Below, piece after piece: positions 53,602-63,270 of a stretch of DNA of 64,000 bases; position 1 is the stretch's first letter, and every line of letters begins with the position of its first letter. This stretch comes from JAIBCM01 sp041395165. Lineage in GTDB: Bacteria; Verrucomicrobiota; Verrucomicrobiia; JADLBR01; JAIBCM01. Made by a program: the position numbers and the translations under genes. Location of the stretch: the NCBI GenBank assembly GCA_041395165.1, contig JAWLBA010000001.1:124001-188000 (forward strand). The letters are read 5' to 3'. The notes under the pieces are model-generated. The model did not search any database. It was not told the DNA's origin and worked only from the letters and a program-made list of their open reading frames with translations.

Positions 53602-54846
53602 ATGAGTGGAAGACGTGTTGTTGTGACGGGACTTGGTGCGGTAACGCCTCTGGGCAATACTGTTGCTGAGTTTTGGTCTGCATTAGCTCAAGGCAAAAGT
53701 GGGATTGATAAAATCCAGGCTTTTGATGTTTCGGCTTATGATTGTCAAATCGCTGGTGAGATAAAAGGGTTTAATCCTGTTGCTGCTTTTAAAAATCCTA
53801 AAGAAGTCAAACGCACCGATCGCTATACTCAAGTGGCGATGGCTGCTGCAAAAGAAGCGGTGCAAGAAGCGGGTTTATTAAGCGGCAATTTGAATTTGGA
53901 TCGCATCGGTGTTTTGGTAGGTTCTGGTATTGGTGGCTTAGGAACTTTGGAGGCTCAGCATACCGTGCTCATGCAAAAGGGGCCTGGTCGATTATCGCCT
54001 TTTTTGATTCCGATGCTAATTAGCAACATCGCCTCCGGATTGATCTCGATGGAATACGGATTTCGTGGTCCTAATTTTGCGGTGGTTACGGCTTGTGCAA
54101 CTTCGGGTCAGTCAGTCGGTGAAGCATGGCGCGTGATTCGAGATGATGATGCGGATGTGATTGTGGCAGGTGGTAGCGAATCGACTATTTGTCCCATGGC
54201 GGTAGGCGGATTTGGTGCGATGCGTGCATTAAGCACTCGCAATGATGAACCGCAACGGGCTTCGCGACCTTTTGATAAAGCGCGAGACGGTTTTGTCATG
54301 GCTGAGGGAGCCGGGGTGATGGTTTTAGAAGAGTTGGAACATGCTAAACGACGTGGCGCATAAATTTATGGTGAAATTATTGGCTATGGACAGAGTGCTG
54401 ATGCGCACCATATGACAGCTCCTTCGCCGGAAGGTGCGGGCGCTGCGTTAGCCATGCAAAATGCTTTGAAACGCGCTCAGATCAATCCAGAAGCTGTCGA
54501 CTATATTAATGCTCATGGCACATCGACGCCGCAAGGCGATGTTTGTGAAACTCAAGCTGTGAAAAAAGTTTTTGGCGAGCATGCCAAAAAAGTGATGGTC
54601 TCTTCGACCAAATCGATGACGGGCCATCTTTTGGGTGCTGCAGGAGCGGTAGAGTTGGCGATTTGCGTGAAAGCAATTGAAACAGGAATCGTTCCTCCTA
54701 CAATTAATTTGGACGATCCCGATCCTGAATGCGATTTGGATTATGTTCCTCACAAAGCTAGAGAGGCTAAAATCGATGTGGCGATGAGCAATTCGTTTGG
54801 ATTTGGGGGTCATAATTGTTCGCTTTTAGTCAAACGTTACGCTTAA
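53602..54846 (+). pseudogene. fabF: 3-oxoacyl-ACP synthase II FabF with one in-frame TAA
   Basis: FabF elongates acyl chains. The frame of 414 codons has VVTGLGAVTPLGN at the start, VVTACATSGQSVGEAWR with the catalytic Cys near residue 163, NAHGTSTPQGD with the first His, and KSMTGHLLGAAG and SNSFGFGGHN near the end. It is broken only by TAA at 54361-54363, after KRRGA and before IYGEIIGYGQ, where the family has Lys (AAA). The same frame continues on both sides. One base change (A to T) explains it; since the gene is usually essential, an error or a very recent mutation is likely, or a second fabF exists elsewhere. Confidence 0.9.
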
Positions 54847-54901
54847 AATTAAAAATTCGCTTGTTTCTCAATTAAAAGCGCGCAAAATAAAAGAATCATT
54901 C

Positions 54902-54977
<76 letters not shown>

Positions 54978-55002
54978 ATTTATCAATTTAATTTGTTTAT
55001 CC

Positions 55003-56952
55003 ATGCTCACGCTTTCTCAAGTTTCTAAGTCTTTTGGCGCGCGCACTCTGTTTGAAGAGGTTTCTTTGACAGTAAATGATGGGGATCGCTTTGCGTTAGT
55101 GGGCGCAAATGGCGCTGGAAAATCCACACTTTTTTCTATTATTCTACAAAATCAAGAGCCTGACTCGGGGGCCGTTATTTTAGATCGTAATGCTAATTTG
55201 GGTTACCTTCCGCAAGAAACTGCAGTGGCGACGGATGAAACGGTTTTAGAACTCGCTACGGCTATTACACCAGAACACGGTCGTTTGCGGAGAATTTTAA
55301 ATGAAGGCGATCGCACGGGACAGATCGACACCGAAGAATATCATAATGCTCAAGGCGCTTACGCCGAAATAGGCGGATTTCAACTAGATCCTAAAGCTAA
55401 ACGTATTTTGAAAGGCTTGGCTTTTCGGGAGAGTGATTTTGATCGTCTTGCGCGCACAATGAGCGGAGGGTGGGTGATGCGGGCGCATTTGGCTCGTTTA
55501 CTAGTCATGGAACCAAGTTTACTTATGCTCGATGAACCGACTAACCATCTCGATCTTGAATCGCTCGGTTGGTTTCAAAATTATCTTCAAACTTATCCCG
55601 GTGCTATCCTCATGATTTCGCACGATCGCGCTTTTATTAATGCTTTGGTGGATGGCATTCTTGAACTGCGAAATCGCAAACTAAATAAATATCGCGGAAA
55701 CTACGATGATTACTTAACCGAACGCGCTGCGCGCGAAGCTCAACAACTAGCGGCTTATAAAAATCAACAAGACGAAATTCAGCGTTTGCAACAATTTGCC
55801 GATCGGTTCCGCGCGAAAGCCAGCAAAGCCTCTCAGGCTCAAAGCAAACTGAAACAGATCGAGCGCATGGAGAAAATTGAAGCGCCTGAATCAGCCGATA
55901 GACGCGTCAAAATCAAATTTCCACAGCCCCCACGCAGTGGCCAACATGTTATCACTTTGGAAAATATTCACTTTGCTTACGGCGATTTAAAAGTTTATCA
56001 AGACATCCATTTTGAAGCGGAACGCGGTCAACGCACTGTATTTGTTGGTCCAAATGGAGCAGGCAAATCAACCTTACTTAAAATTTTAGGTGGTCAACTG
56101 ACGCCTCAACAAGGCACACGCAAATTAGGACACAACACTCATGTTGGTTATTTTTCACAAAATCGCGTTGAGATGTTGAACCCTAAAAAAACGGTTTTGG
56201 AAGAAGTGATGAGCATTCCTCATCCTGTGCCCGAAGTTCAAGCTCGCACGGTGCTCGGCTCATTTCTCTTTTCCGGTGACGACGCTTATAAAAAAACTAG
56301 CGTGTTATCGGGTGGAGAAAAATCGCGCCTCGCTTTGGTAAAACTTTTATTAAACCCACCCAATCTTTTGCTGATGGACGAGCCAACCACTCACTTGGAT
56401 ATGGCGAGTATTGATTCTTTGATTGATGCCCTTCACCAATTTCAAGGAACGCTCCTTTTTATTAGCCACGATGTTCACTTTATTCGTTCCATTGCTAAAA
56501 CTGTTTTGCATATTAGCGCTGGTGTGCCCACTTTCTATGCTGGCAACTACGATTATTTCTTGGAAAAAACCAAAGCAGTTTCAGAGCGTCATGCCTTAGT
56601 GGCTGGCGAAAAATTGAGCGATTCGCGTCCGGATGAAGTTGTTGCTGAACCCAAACCCAAAACTTCTCTGTTCAAAACCAAAGAACAAAAACGTCAAGAA
56701 GCTCAAGAACGACAAGCGCGTGCCGCTGAACGCAAAAAAGCTCAAGCCGACTTTAACCGTTTAGAACAAGAAATTGCCCAGCACGAAACGCGCCAAAAAG
56801 AAATCACTGTTCTTTTAGAAAAACCAGAAACTTACGCTGACAAGAACGAATTCATGAAACTTAATCGTGAACTTGTTAGTATAGCAGAAAAATTAGAAAC
56901 TCTTCATCAGCAGTGGAACGAAGCGGCTGTAGCCGTGGAAACGAACGTCTAG
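55003..56952 (+). CDS. ABC-F family ATPase (Uup/YheS-like)
   Basis: A 649-residue soluble protein with two ABC ATPase domains and no membrane part. Domain 1: GANGAGKST, the signature MSGGWVMRAHLARLL and DEPTNHLD; domain 2: GPNGAGKST, LSGGEKSRLALVKLL and DEPTTHLD. The linker between them is helical (about residues 240-300), and the C-terminus (about 545-640) is a Glu/Gln/Arg-rich coiled coil, as in Uup and YheS. ABC-F proteins act on the ribosome during translation or in antibiotic protection. TAATTT ends 8 nt before the ATG, but no -35 is clear. Confidence 0.92.
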   Translation: MLTLSQVSKSFGARTLFEEVSLTVNDGDRFALVGANGAGKSTLFSIILQNQEPDSGAVILDRNANLGYLPQETAVATDETVLELATAITPEHGRLRRILNEGDRTGQIDTEEYHNAQGAYAEIGGFQLDPKAKRILKGLAFRESDFDRLARTMSGGWVMRAHLARLLVMEPSLLMLDEPTNHLDLESLGWFQNYLQTYPGAILMISHDRAFINALVDGILELRNRKLNKYRGNYDDYLTERAAREAQQLAAYKNQQDEIQRLQQFADRFRAKASKASQAQSKLKQIERMEKIEAPESADRRVKIKFPQPPRSGQHVITLENIHFAYGDLKVYQDIHFEAERGQRTVFVGPNGAGKSTLLKILGGQLTPQQGTRKLGHNTHVGYFSQNRVEMLNPKKTVLEEVMSIPHPVPEVQARTVLGSFLFSGDDAYKKTSVLSGGEKSRLALVKLLLNPPNLLLMDEPTTHLDMASIDSLIDALHQFQGTLLFISHDVHFIRSIAKTVLHISAGVPTFYAGNYDYFLEKTKAVSERHALVAGEKLSDSRPDEVVAEPKPKTSLFKTKEQKRQEAQERQARAAERKKAQADFNRLEQEIAQHETRQKEITVLLEKPETYADKNEFMKLNRELVSIAEKLETLHQQWNEAAVAVETNV

Positions 56953-56958
56953 GAAGTT

Positions 56959-57722
56959 TTAGAATTTAGCCTCGGCAAAGTTGTAGTTATGTTGTTTTAA
57001 AAGTTTTTGTAAGCTATACTCGCCAACCAAATGTGAATGCGCCGATTGTAATAAGAGAGTTAACTGCGTTTAATAATTATGTAAAATTTTGGTTAACTTT
57101 TGAACGATCTTTAATATGTAAATGAAATGTTACTGCGTAATACAGATAGTAATGCATTTTAAGCACATCTTCCAATGAATCTTAATATTTTTAATTTCCA
57201 CGCTTCATAAAGCTGATTGAAAATCTTAATAGGACGTCTGGGATCGAAATAATAAATTCGAGTTGAAATTTGTTCTGAAATTGGTATTAATCAAAACCTA
57301 GGTCTTCCATTGATCAAGAAAGGCATAGACTTGCTATTTTTGTTTTGCGACATTTTGCAGTTGAAGATCTATGCCTATTTCGGCAAATTGCCATCATTCT
57401 TAGCATTAAGTAATTGACTGAGTAATTGTGATACTCGCCAAATCTTTAAAGGAAGTAAAAGTTTGTATGCAATCCCAGTATTTTTACAAAGACAAGCAAG
57501 CGCATTTAGTAATGATATAGGAACATGTTGCTCAAGTGTTTCATTGTTTGGATAACGAAAAAAATTTGGTTCAGTGAAATTATCTGAATTAGACTCAAAG
57601 ACACAATTATCAGAAACCTCTAAAATATTGTTGATGTATGAAGGTAAAGCGGCTGCATCTTTGGGTAACATGTGTATTGAACCACAAATAAATACTTTAG
57701 TATTTAGGATATTGTATAACAT
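56959..57722 (-). pseudogene. TraB/GumN family protein, decayed
   Basis: The first 115 codons (57722 to 57375) are readable: VFICGSIHMLPKDAAALPSY and DNCVFESNSDN match the N-terminus of TraB/GumN proteins (a GSIH motif followed by a conserved acidic strand). After that only pieces in shifting frames remain: GIDLQLQNVAKQK, then a stop, VYAFLDQWKT, then near the end HLVGEYSLQKLLKQHNYNF, the conserved C-terminal HLxG segment. The stop is at 56959-56961. It begins right after the DUF420 stop, so it was in that operon. This explains the stretch between the ABC-F gene and the DUF420 gene, which has no intact gene. Confidence 0.7.
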
Positions 57723-58262
57723 TTATTGATAATACGGCGAAATCATCAAATAAACGATGACACCGGTGATGCTAACGTAGAGCCAAAGGGGCATGGTCCA
57801 GTGAGCGATTGTGCGATGTTTTTCGACTTGGTTATGAATGCCGCGAAAGAAGGTAACGAGGGCCAGGGGGACAATCACCATGGCGAGAATGACGTGGGTA
57901 ATGAGAATAAAATAGTAAAGGGTTGCCATGATACCCGTACCGCCGTAACGAGTGGTTTCCGCTAAAAAATGATAAACTAAATAAGTGATGAGAAAAAGTG
58001 CCGTGGTGATGAAAGCGCCGATGATAAAGTAGAAGTGAAGTCGGACTTGTTTTTTGAGGATGGCAAATAAAGCAGCGAATAAAAAAACGGTGGTGAAGCT
58101 GTTAAGGATGGCATTAATTTTAGGAAGAATTCGAAGATCAAAGCCAACCTTTCCTTGATAACCTTCAGTAAAGAAGAGGTAGGCTACTGCACCATTAATG
58201 ATTAAAGTGAGAAGAATTACCCAGCGTCCGTAAGCGGGACCCGGTTTAGTGTTTTCCATCAT
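57723..58262 (-). CDS. DUF420 membrane protein (CtaM-like)
   Basis: A 179-residue protein with five membrane helices. LPKINAILNSFTTVFLF, VRLHFYFIIGAFITTALFL and ITHVILAMVIVPLAL carry the conserved Asn and His residues of DUF420. Bacillus CtaM of this family is needed to mature caa3-type cytochrome oxidase. No oxidase gene is in the window, so a role in respiration is inferred. A second ATG lies directly after the first. The decayed traB/gumN gene follows without a gap. Confidence 0.75.
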   Translation of the reverse strand: MMENTKPGPAYGRWVILLTLIINGAVAYLFFTEGYQGKVGFDLRILPKINAILNSFTTVFLFAALFAILKKQVRLHFYFIIGAFITTALFLITYLVYHFLAETTRYGGTGIMATLYYFILITHVILAMVIVPLALVTFFRGIHNQVEKHRTIAHWTMPLWLYVSITGVIVYLMISPYYQ

Positions 58263-58335
58263 AGATCAACTATATTTGAAATTATTTTTAAAATCCAATC
58301 TCTTTGCAAAATTTAGTGGAATGAGAAAAAAATGA

Positions 58336-58770
58336 CTATTTTTTTCTAGGTAAAAAAATGTTGCCGATGATCGCGCCTTTTTGCTTTTCGAAAATTACAA
58401 AAATAATAGAAAAAGGGCCTGTATTGATGACGCTGTCTTCGTACGAGGGAGCATTTTTATAGAGCACGACAGTTTCGGGTGTGTTAGGAGTTTTTTGTCG
58501 GTAAATTCCAGAGGCAAGAAAATCGGATGTTTTGAGTGAAAGATCGGTTACTTTTTGTTCGAAATTAACGGTTAAAACTCCTTCTGTGTCGCCGCCTACA
58601 TCGCCGGAATAGGTGCCATTATATTTTTTTCGATCGTTTTCTTTCCATAATTTAAAATCTTTTGCGGAGACGATATCCGTTGCTACGAGCACTTCCGAAG
58701 GAATGGGTGATTGAGGTTCGGCCAAAGCGCTGAGGGTTAAGCCAAGTAAACAAAATAGAAATGTTTTCAT
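58336..58770 (-). CDS. Hypothetical exported protein
   Basis: A 144-residue protein with signal peptide MKTFLFCLLGLTLSALA. The mature part looks beta-rich (KYNGTYSGDVGGDTEGVLTV, DFLASGIYRQ) and has no family I recognise. It begins 19 bp after the SPFH gene stop on the same strand and may be co-transcribed with it. Confidence 0.55.
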   Translation of the reverse strand: MKTFLFCLLGLTLSALAEPQSPIPSEVLVATDIVSAKDFKLWKENDRKKYNGTYSGDVGGDTEGVLTVNFEQKVTDLSLKTSDFLASGIYRQKTPNTPETVVLYKNAPSYEDSVINTGPFSIIFVIFEKQKGAIIGNIFLPRKK

Positions 58771-58789
58771 GATTTTAAAATTGTTATTT

Positions 58790-59605
58790 TTATCTCAAGG
58801 GTAGTAACACATTGGCGCCACCTTGAGAAACCACAACGCTTTGAGGCGATTGACCGTTCCAGCGTTTGGCAATTTCTAGATCAACCACGCGAGGGCTATT
58901 TGCTAATGCTTCGCCTTTGATACGAACCGCTTCAGCCTCAGCTTTGGCATTGACGATGGTAATTTCAGCATCGCGTTGTGCTTTTTGGAGTTCGTAAACT
59001 TTGGCGAGTGCTTGTTGTTCGGTGACTTGTTTTAATTCGATAGCGCGTTCTAATTCATCAGTAAGATCGATGTTGGTAATGGGAACATCTCTCACATCGA
59101 CCAATCCGGCCAATTCTTGTTGTAGTTTGAGTAGGGCGGTTTGCTTTATTTTTTCACGATTTTTTACGACGTCTTCTGCGCGAAATTGTGCCGTGACTTG
59201 TTTGATGGCTTCTTGCAACCGAGGTTCAACCAGGGTGTGATAAGGATCGCCTGCGAATTGTTGGTAAAGTTCGACGACTTTACTTTCAGGTAAGCGATAA
59301 AGAACTGAGTAAGCAATGTTAACCGTTTGTAAATCGGAGGAAAAACAGCTTGTTGTTCCGCTCACGGTAAGTTGTTGAATGGGCACCTTAATAATCGTTT
59401 CAACAAACGGTCGTTTAAAAGTAAATCCCTCAGGTAGAGCGCTAGGATTCACTTTACCTAGAATGACTGAAACTCCGCGATGGCCTGGAGGAATAATTGC
59501 CCAACAACTTAATAAAAAGCCAAGAGCCGCTAGCAATACAATAATTGAAAAAATAGTAATGATAATAAATTTAGCACTGCTATTTTGATTTTGAGTATAT
59601 TCCAT
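58790..59605 (-). CDS. SPFH / prohibitin-like membrane protein
   Basis: A 271-residue protein with one N-terminal membrane helix (about residues 13-34) and a cytoplasmic or periplasmic SPFH domain: PPGHRGVSVILGKVNPSALP, LQTVNIAYSVLYRLPE and VRDVPITNIDLTDELERAIE. The helical region ends in AKVYELQKAQRDAEITIVNA and a Pro/Ser-rich tail. Relatives form ring assemblies and modulate FtsH-type proteases (HflC/HflK, prohibitins); a link to FtsH here is inference. Confidence 0.85.
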   Translation of the reverse strand: MEYTQNQNSSAKFIIITIFSIIVLLAALGFLLSCWAIIPPGHRGVSVILGKVNPSALPEGFTFKRPFVETIIKVPIQQLTVSGTTSCFSSDLQTVNIAYSVLYRLPESKVVELYQQFAGDPYHTLVEPRLQEAIKQVTAQFRAEDVVKNREKIKQTALLKLQQELAGLVDVRDVPITNIDLTDELERAIELKQVTEQQALAKVYELQKAQRDAEITIVNAKAEAEAVRIKGEALANSPRVVDLEIAKRWNGQSPQSVVVSQGGANVLLPLR

Positions 59606-59682
59606 AAGTTTTTTCCTGGTTGGTTTAACGACTTTTATTTATTATCGGAATACTGGATTTAGTCACGTGTGATTCAATAAAA

Positions 59683-59712
59683 AAGGCGCATTTAAAAAAT
59701 GCGCCCTTTTTT
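59683..59712 (-). terminator. Bidirectional rho-independent terminator
   Basis: GGCGCATTT (59685-59693) and AAATGCGCC (59697-59705) are perfect 9-bp arms. T runs flank it on both strands, so it can end the minus-strand gene at 59730. Confidence 0.85.
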
Positions 59713-59729
59713 CGAAAGGTTGCTTGATA

Positions 59730-60263
59730 TTAGTTGGTTGGGATAGAATTAGTATAAGTATTGGTGTGAGTGTTGGTGGAATGAATGATAATTTTAGGAT
59801 ATTTAATCTCAATTGATTTCAGATTTTTTTTAAGTTCTTCATACTCGCGTTTGGTGGGTTCGAGCAGATTTTCATCGGCAGCCTTTTGTAATTTGATCGC
59901 TGATTTTTCAATGTCATTCAAAGCTTCTTCGAAGTTTTTGCTTTGTTCTTGAGCGATTTGGACGCTGTTGGTGCGCAAATAAATAAGACCTGAATTGATT
60001 TCGCGGTGTAAATCTTTAATGGGGGTGAAATTAGTGGAAGTAATAAAATCGCCAATTTTATCGGCGGCGTTTTGTACAGATTGCCACGCTTGGTAGAGCG
60101 CGGGATAGACGATTACGTGATTAGTGGATTCGGAATAGGAATCGGGTTTGTCGTATTCATCCGGTGCGCCTAAAACTGGATGAGACGGGAATAAAAACGC
60201 GAACAACGACAAACTGACAATAGCGAGGGAGATTTTCATAGGATGTTTCTTGGAGTTATTCAT
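59730..60263 (-). CDS. Hypothetical exported helical protein
   Basis: A 177-residue protein with a signal peptide (hydrophobic core in ISLAIVSLSLFAFLF, cleavage near VLGA). The middle is helical with QSVQNAADKIGDFI and NFEEALNDIEKSAIKLQKAA; the end is a Thr/Asn/Ser tail with NTHTNTYTNS. No family recognised. It lies 24 bp downstream of the copper ATPase and probably shares its transcript, which suggests a periplasmic accessory role, but that is inference. Confidence 0.6.
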   Translation of the reverse strand: MNNSKKHPMKISLAIVSLSLFAFLFPSHPVLGAPDEYDKPDSYSESTNHVIVYPALYQAWQSVQNAADKIGDFITSTNFTPIKDLHREINSGLIYLRTNSVQIAQEQSKNFEEALNDIEKSAIKLQKAADENLLEPTKREYEELKKNLKSIEIKYPKIIIHSTNTHTNTYTNSIPTN

Positions 60264-60287
60264 GGTTGATGTTTTGTTTCTTTATTT

Positions 60288-62435
60288 TCAACATGCATCA
60301 AATCGCTTTAAACGCAAACTGTTGACGATAACCGACACGCTACTAAGAGCCATGGCAGCGCTTGCAAACATGGGGTTCAGTAATAACCCAAATTTAGGAT
60401 AAAGCACACCCGCTGCGAGGGGAATGCCAAGGGCATTATAAATGAAAGCAAAGATGAGATTTTGTCGGATATTGCGCATGGTCATGCGACTTAAAGCAAT
60501 CGCTTGAGAAATTTTTTGCAAATCACCTTTTACTAAGGTGACACCTGCGCTTTCAATTGCGACATCTGTGCCGGTTCCCATAGCAATGCCCACATCAGCT
60601 GAGGCGAGTGCAGGAGCATCATTCACGCCATCGCCGGCCATGGCCACGCATTCGCCTCTTGCTTTTAACGCCTGTATTTTATCTTGTTTGTCGCGTGGGC
60701 TGATGTCTGCGATCACCTCATTAATGTTGAGTTGTTTGGCCACTTGTTGAGCTGCTTGCACATTGTCACCTGTAAGCATGACAATTTTCAAATTCAGATC
60801 ATGCAAAGCTTCAATAGCAGATTGCGTGGTGGATTTTAGCGAATCGTTTAAAGCGATCGCTCCTTTAATGTGATCTTGGGTTCCGACAAAGATAATCGTG
60901 CTCCCTTGTTTTTGTAATGAACGGATTGTTTCGTTATCAAAATTTTTTGTGAAAAGAGACATTTTGCCTACTCGGATAAGTTGTCCTTGAATATTTCCCT
61001 CAACACCACTACCCGAGATTGATTGAAATTTGCTGACCGATGCTAAGGCGAGACTTTTTTCTTTAGCGGCTTGAACGATAGCGCCTGCTAGCGGATGTTC
61101 GCTATGGATTTCAAGTGAGGCAGCCCATGTTAAAATTTCTTGTTCTGTAGCGCCCTCGAAAGGAATAATCTGAGTCACACTCGGCTTGCCTTCTGTTAAT
61201 GTGCCAGTTTTATCAATCACTAGCGTTTTTACTTTTTCCAATGTTTCTAAGGACTCCGCATTTTTAATTAAGATGCCAAGTTGTGCGCCGCGTCCCACGC
61301 CCACCATAATGGACATCGGAGTTGCTAAACCTAAAGCGCAAGGGCAAGCAATAATTAAAACGGCCACGGCATTAATTAACCCATAAGCTAAACGCGGCTC
61401 CGGTCCCCAAAGAAACCAAGCCACAAATGTGATGGCGGCAATAAACATCACAGTTGGCACGAACCAGGAAGCCACAATATCGGCCAATCGTTGAATGGGA
61501 GCGCGACTTCGCTGTGCCTCAGAAACCATTTTTATAATTTGTGCTAATAGAGTTTCGCTGCCCACGCGTTTGGCTTTCATTACAAAACTTCCTGAGCCAT
61601 TAACTGTGCCTGCGGTTACAGAATTTCCGGTTTCCTTTAAAACAGGAATGGGTTCGCCTGTTATCATTGATTCATCAACCGAGCTGGCGCCGTTTGTGAC
61701 CTCTCCATCTACGGGAATTTTTTCACCGGGTTTGACTCGCAAAAGATCGCCCACTTTAACTTGTTCTAAAGCAATATTTTTTTCATGATCTTCTTGAAGG
61801 CGATGAGCAATTAATGGGGCAAGATTGAGCAAGGCTCGAATAGCGGCTCCAGTTCCTGCGCGCGCTTTCAATTCCAAGACTTGACCCAACAAAACTAAAA
61901 CTGTTATTACCGCTGCGGCTTCGAAATAAAGGGCGATTTCACCTTGGTGCTGAAATGATTCTGGGAGTAAATCGGAAGCAAAAAAGGCAACCGCGCTGTA
62001 GCTATATGCCGCACTGACTCCTAAAGCGATTAAGGTAAACATGTTTAAACTGCGATGAATTAAGGATTGCCAAGCGCGAACAAAAAAAGGCCAGCCAGCC
62101 CAAAAAACAACAGGCGTGCTGAGAAGAAATTGAATCCCATGCGAAACAGGTTTGGGAATCATCGGTAGCCAGTGTGATCCCATTGCTAAAACGAAAACAG
62201 GAATGGTCAACATGGCTCCAATCCAGAAACGGCGAGACATTTCTTTTGCCTCTTGATTGTTTTCTTCAGAGGGAGGCGAGGGAGACATGGGCTCCAAAGC
62301 CATGCCGCATTTGGGACAAGAACCGGGATGATCCTGTTGCACTTCGGGATGCATGGGACAAGTCCAGATTGAGTCTAACAAATGAGTGGGAGGGTGCGAT
62401 TTTTTTTCGTGCGAATGACAACAGGAATGTGACAT
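60288..62435 (-). CDS. copA: Copper-exporting P1B-type ATPase CopA
   Basis: A 715-residue P-type ATPase. The N-terminus is a Cys/His-rich stretch (CCHSHEKKSHPP) and a heavy-metal-binding domain (CPMHPEV...GSCPKCGMAL). About eight membrane helices follow, with ACPCALGLATP as the CPC metal site in helix 6, TGEP in the actuator domain, DKTGTLTEG with the phosphorylated Asp, SEHPLAGAI, and GDGVNDAPALASADVG. CPC points to Cu(I). The ATG at 62435 is used instead of a TTG two codons upstream. No CueR- or CsoR-type regulator is adjacent. Confidence 0.92.
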   Translation of the reverse strand: MSHSCCHSHEKKSHPPTHLLDSIWTCPMHPEVQQDHPGSCPKCGMALEPMSPSPPSEENNQEAKEMSRRFWIGAMLTIPVFVLAMGSHWLPMIPKPVSHGIQFLLSTPVVFWAGWPFFVRAWQSLIHRSLNMFTLIALGVSAAYSYSAVAFFASDLLPESFQHQGEIALYFEAAAVITVLVLLGQVLELKARAGTGAAIRALLNLAPLIAHRLQEDHEKNIALEQVKVGDLLRVKPGEKIPVDGEVTNGASSVDESMITGEPIPVLKETGNSVTAGTVNGSGSFVMKAKRVGSETLLAQIIKMVSEAQRSRAPIQRLADIVASWFVPTVMFIAAITFVAWFLWGPEPRLAYGLINAVAVLIIACPCALGLATPMSIMVGVGRGAQLGILIKNAESLETLEKVKTLVIDKTGTLTEGKPSVTQIIPFEGATEQEILTWAASLEIHSEHPLAGAIVQAAKEKSLALASVSKFQSISGSGVEGNIQGQLIRVGKMSLFTKNFDNETIRSLQKQGSTIIFVGTQDHIKGAIALNDSLKSTTQSAIEALHDLNLKIVMLTGDNVQAAQQVAKQLNINEVIADISPRDKQDKIQALKARGECVAMAGDGVNDAPALASADVGIAMGTGTDVAIESAGVTLVKGDLQKISQAIALSRMTMRNIRQNLIFAFIYNALGIPLAAGVLYPKFGLLLNPMFASAAMALSSVSVIVNSLRLKRFDAC

Positions 62436-62455
62436 GAACAATAAATTATAGCACT

Positions 62456-63247
62456 TTATTTTGAGCGCAATTGATTAGCCAGGGCTCGCACGCGATTTAC
62501 TTCGACGGGTTCAAATAATTGGCCTTTGCGTTTTAATGATGTGCCAACAATAAAGCCGTTCGCATAAGGGAGGTAGGTTTTGATGTTTTGCAGTGTCACG
62601 CCGCTGCCCAAAGCGATAAAAGCTTTTGGGCAACTTTTTCGCACGCGTTGAAGTTCGTCTAAATTAACGGGATCTCCTGTGCTGTGACCGGAAAGAATGA
62701 TGGCATCAACTTTACCGCGTTCGAGTGTGTCGTGAGCGGTTTCTTCGATAGGGAAAGGCGCTAAGGGTAAAGCATGTTTGACATGGACATCGGCCCAAAT
62801 TTGGATGTTGGGATTTAACGCTTTTTTCAATCGCAAGGTGTGATAGGCGTCGCCTTCGATGATGCCTTGATCGGTGAGCATCGCGCCTGTGTGAACGTTA
62901 ACACGAATGAAATCACCTCCACACGCTGTGGCAATGGCGAGTGCTGCGTGAGCGTCGTTGCGAAGGACGTTGATGCCGAGAGGAAGCGAAGTTTCTTGTC
63001 GAATGGCGTAAGCGATAGTGGACATGGCGGCAACGGTTTCGGGTGCAACAGAGCTTTTAGTAAAAGGCGCATCGCCAAAATTTTCCATGATGAGGGCGTG
63101 CGCCCCACCTTTTTCGTAAGCTTTAGCATCGCGAATGGCGTGCGCGATGAGGATAGGAAGATTGTGCGACCAATCGGGTGATCCGGGTAAGGGACCGAGA
63201 TGGATGACGCCGATTAATCGTTTTTGATTTAAAGTTAAGTTCATCAT
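62456..63247 (-). CDS. BtpA/SgcQ family protein
   Basis: A 263-residue TIM-barrel-like protein. IGVIHLGPLPGSP near residue 12, ALIMENFGDAPF, LGINVLRNDAHAALAIA and GFIVGTSLKRKGQL are typical of the BtpA family, named for a cyanobacterial protein affecting photosystem I; in non-photosynthetic bacteria the role is unknown. A second ATG directly follows the first. The copper ATPase starts 20 bp downstream, the DUF2851 gene ends 23 bp upstream. Confidence 0.85.
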   Translation of the reverse strand: MMNLTLNQKRLIGVIHLGPLPGSPDWSHNLPILIAHAIRDAKAYEKGGAHALIMENFGDAPFTKSSVAPETVAAMSTIAYAIRQETSLPLGINVLRNDAHAALAIATACGGDFIRVNVHTGAMLTDQGIIEGDAYHTLRLKKALNPNIQIWADVHVKHALPLAPFPIEETAHDTLERGKVDAIILSGHSTGDPVNLDELQRVRKSCPKAFIALGSGVTLQNIKTYLPYANGFIVGTSLKRKGQLFEPVEVNRVRALANQLRSK

Positions 63248-63270
63248 TGTGATTTAATTTGTTTTTATTT

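Noticed and set aside
60538..61788. Plus-strand open frames opposite copA
   Set aside because: All lie within the copper ATPase, whose motifs are complete on the minus strand.
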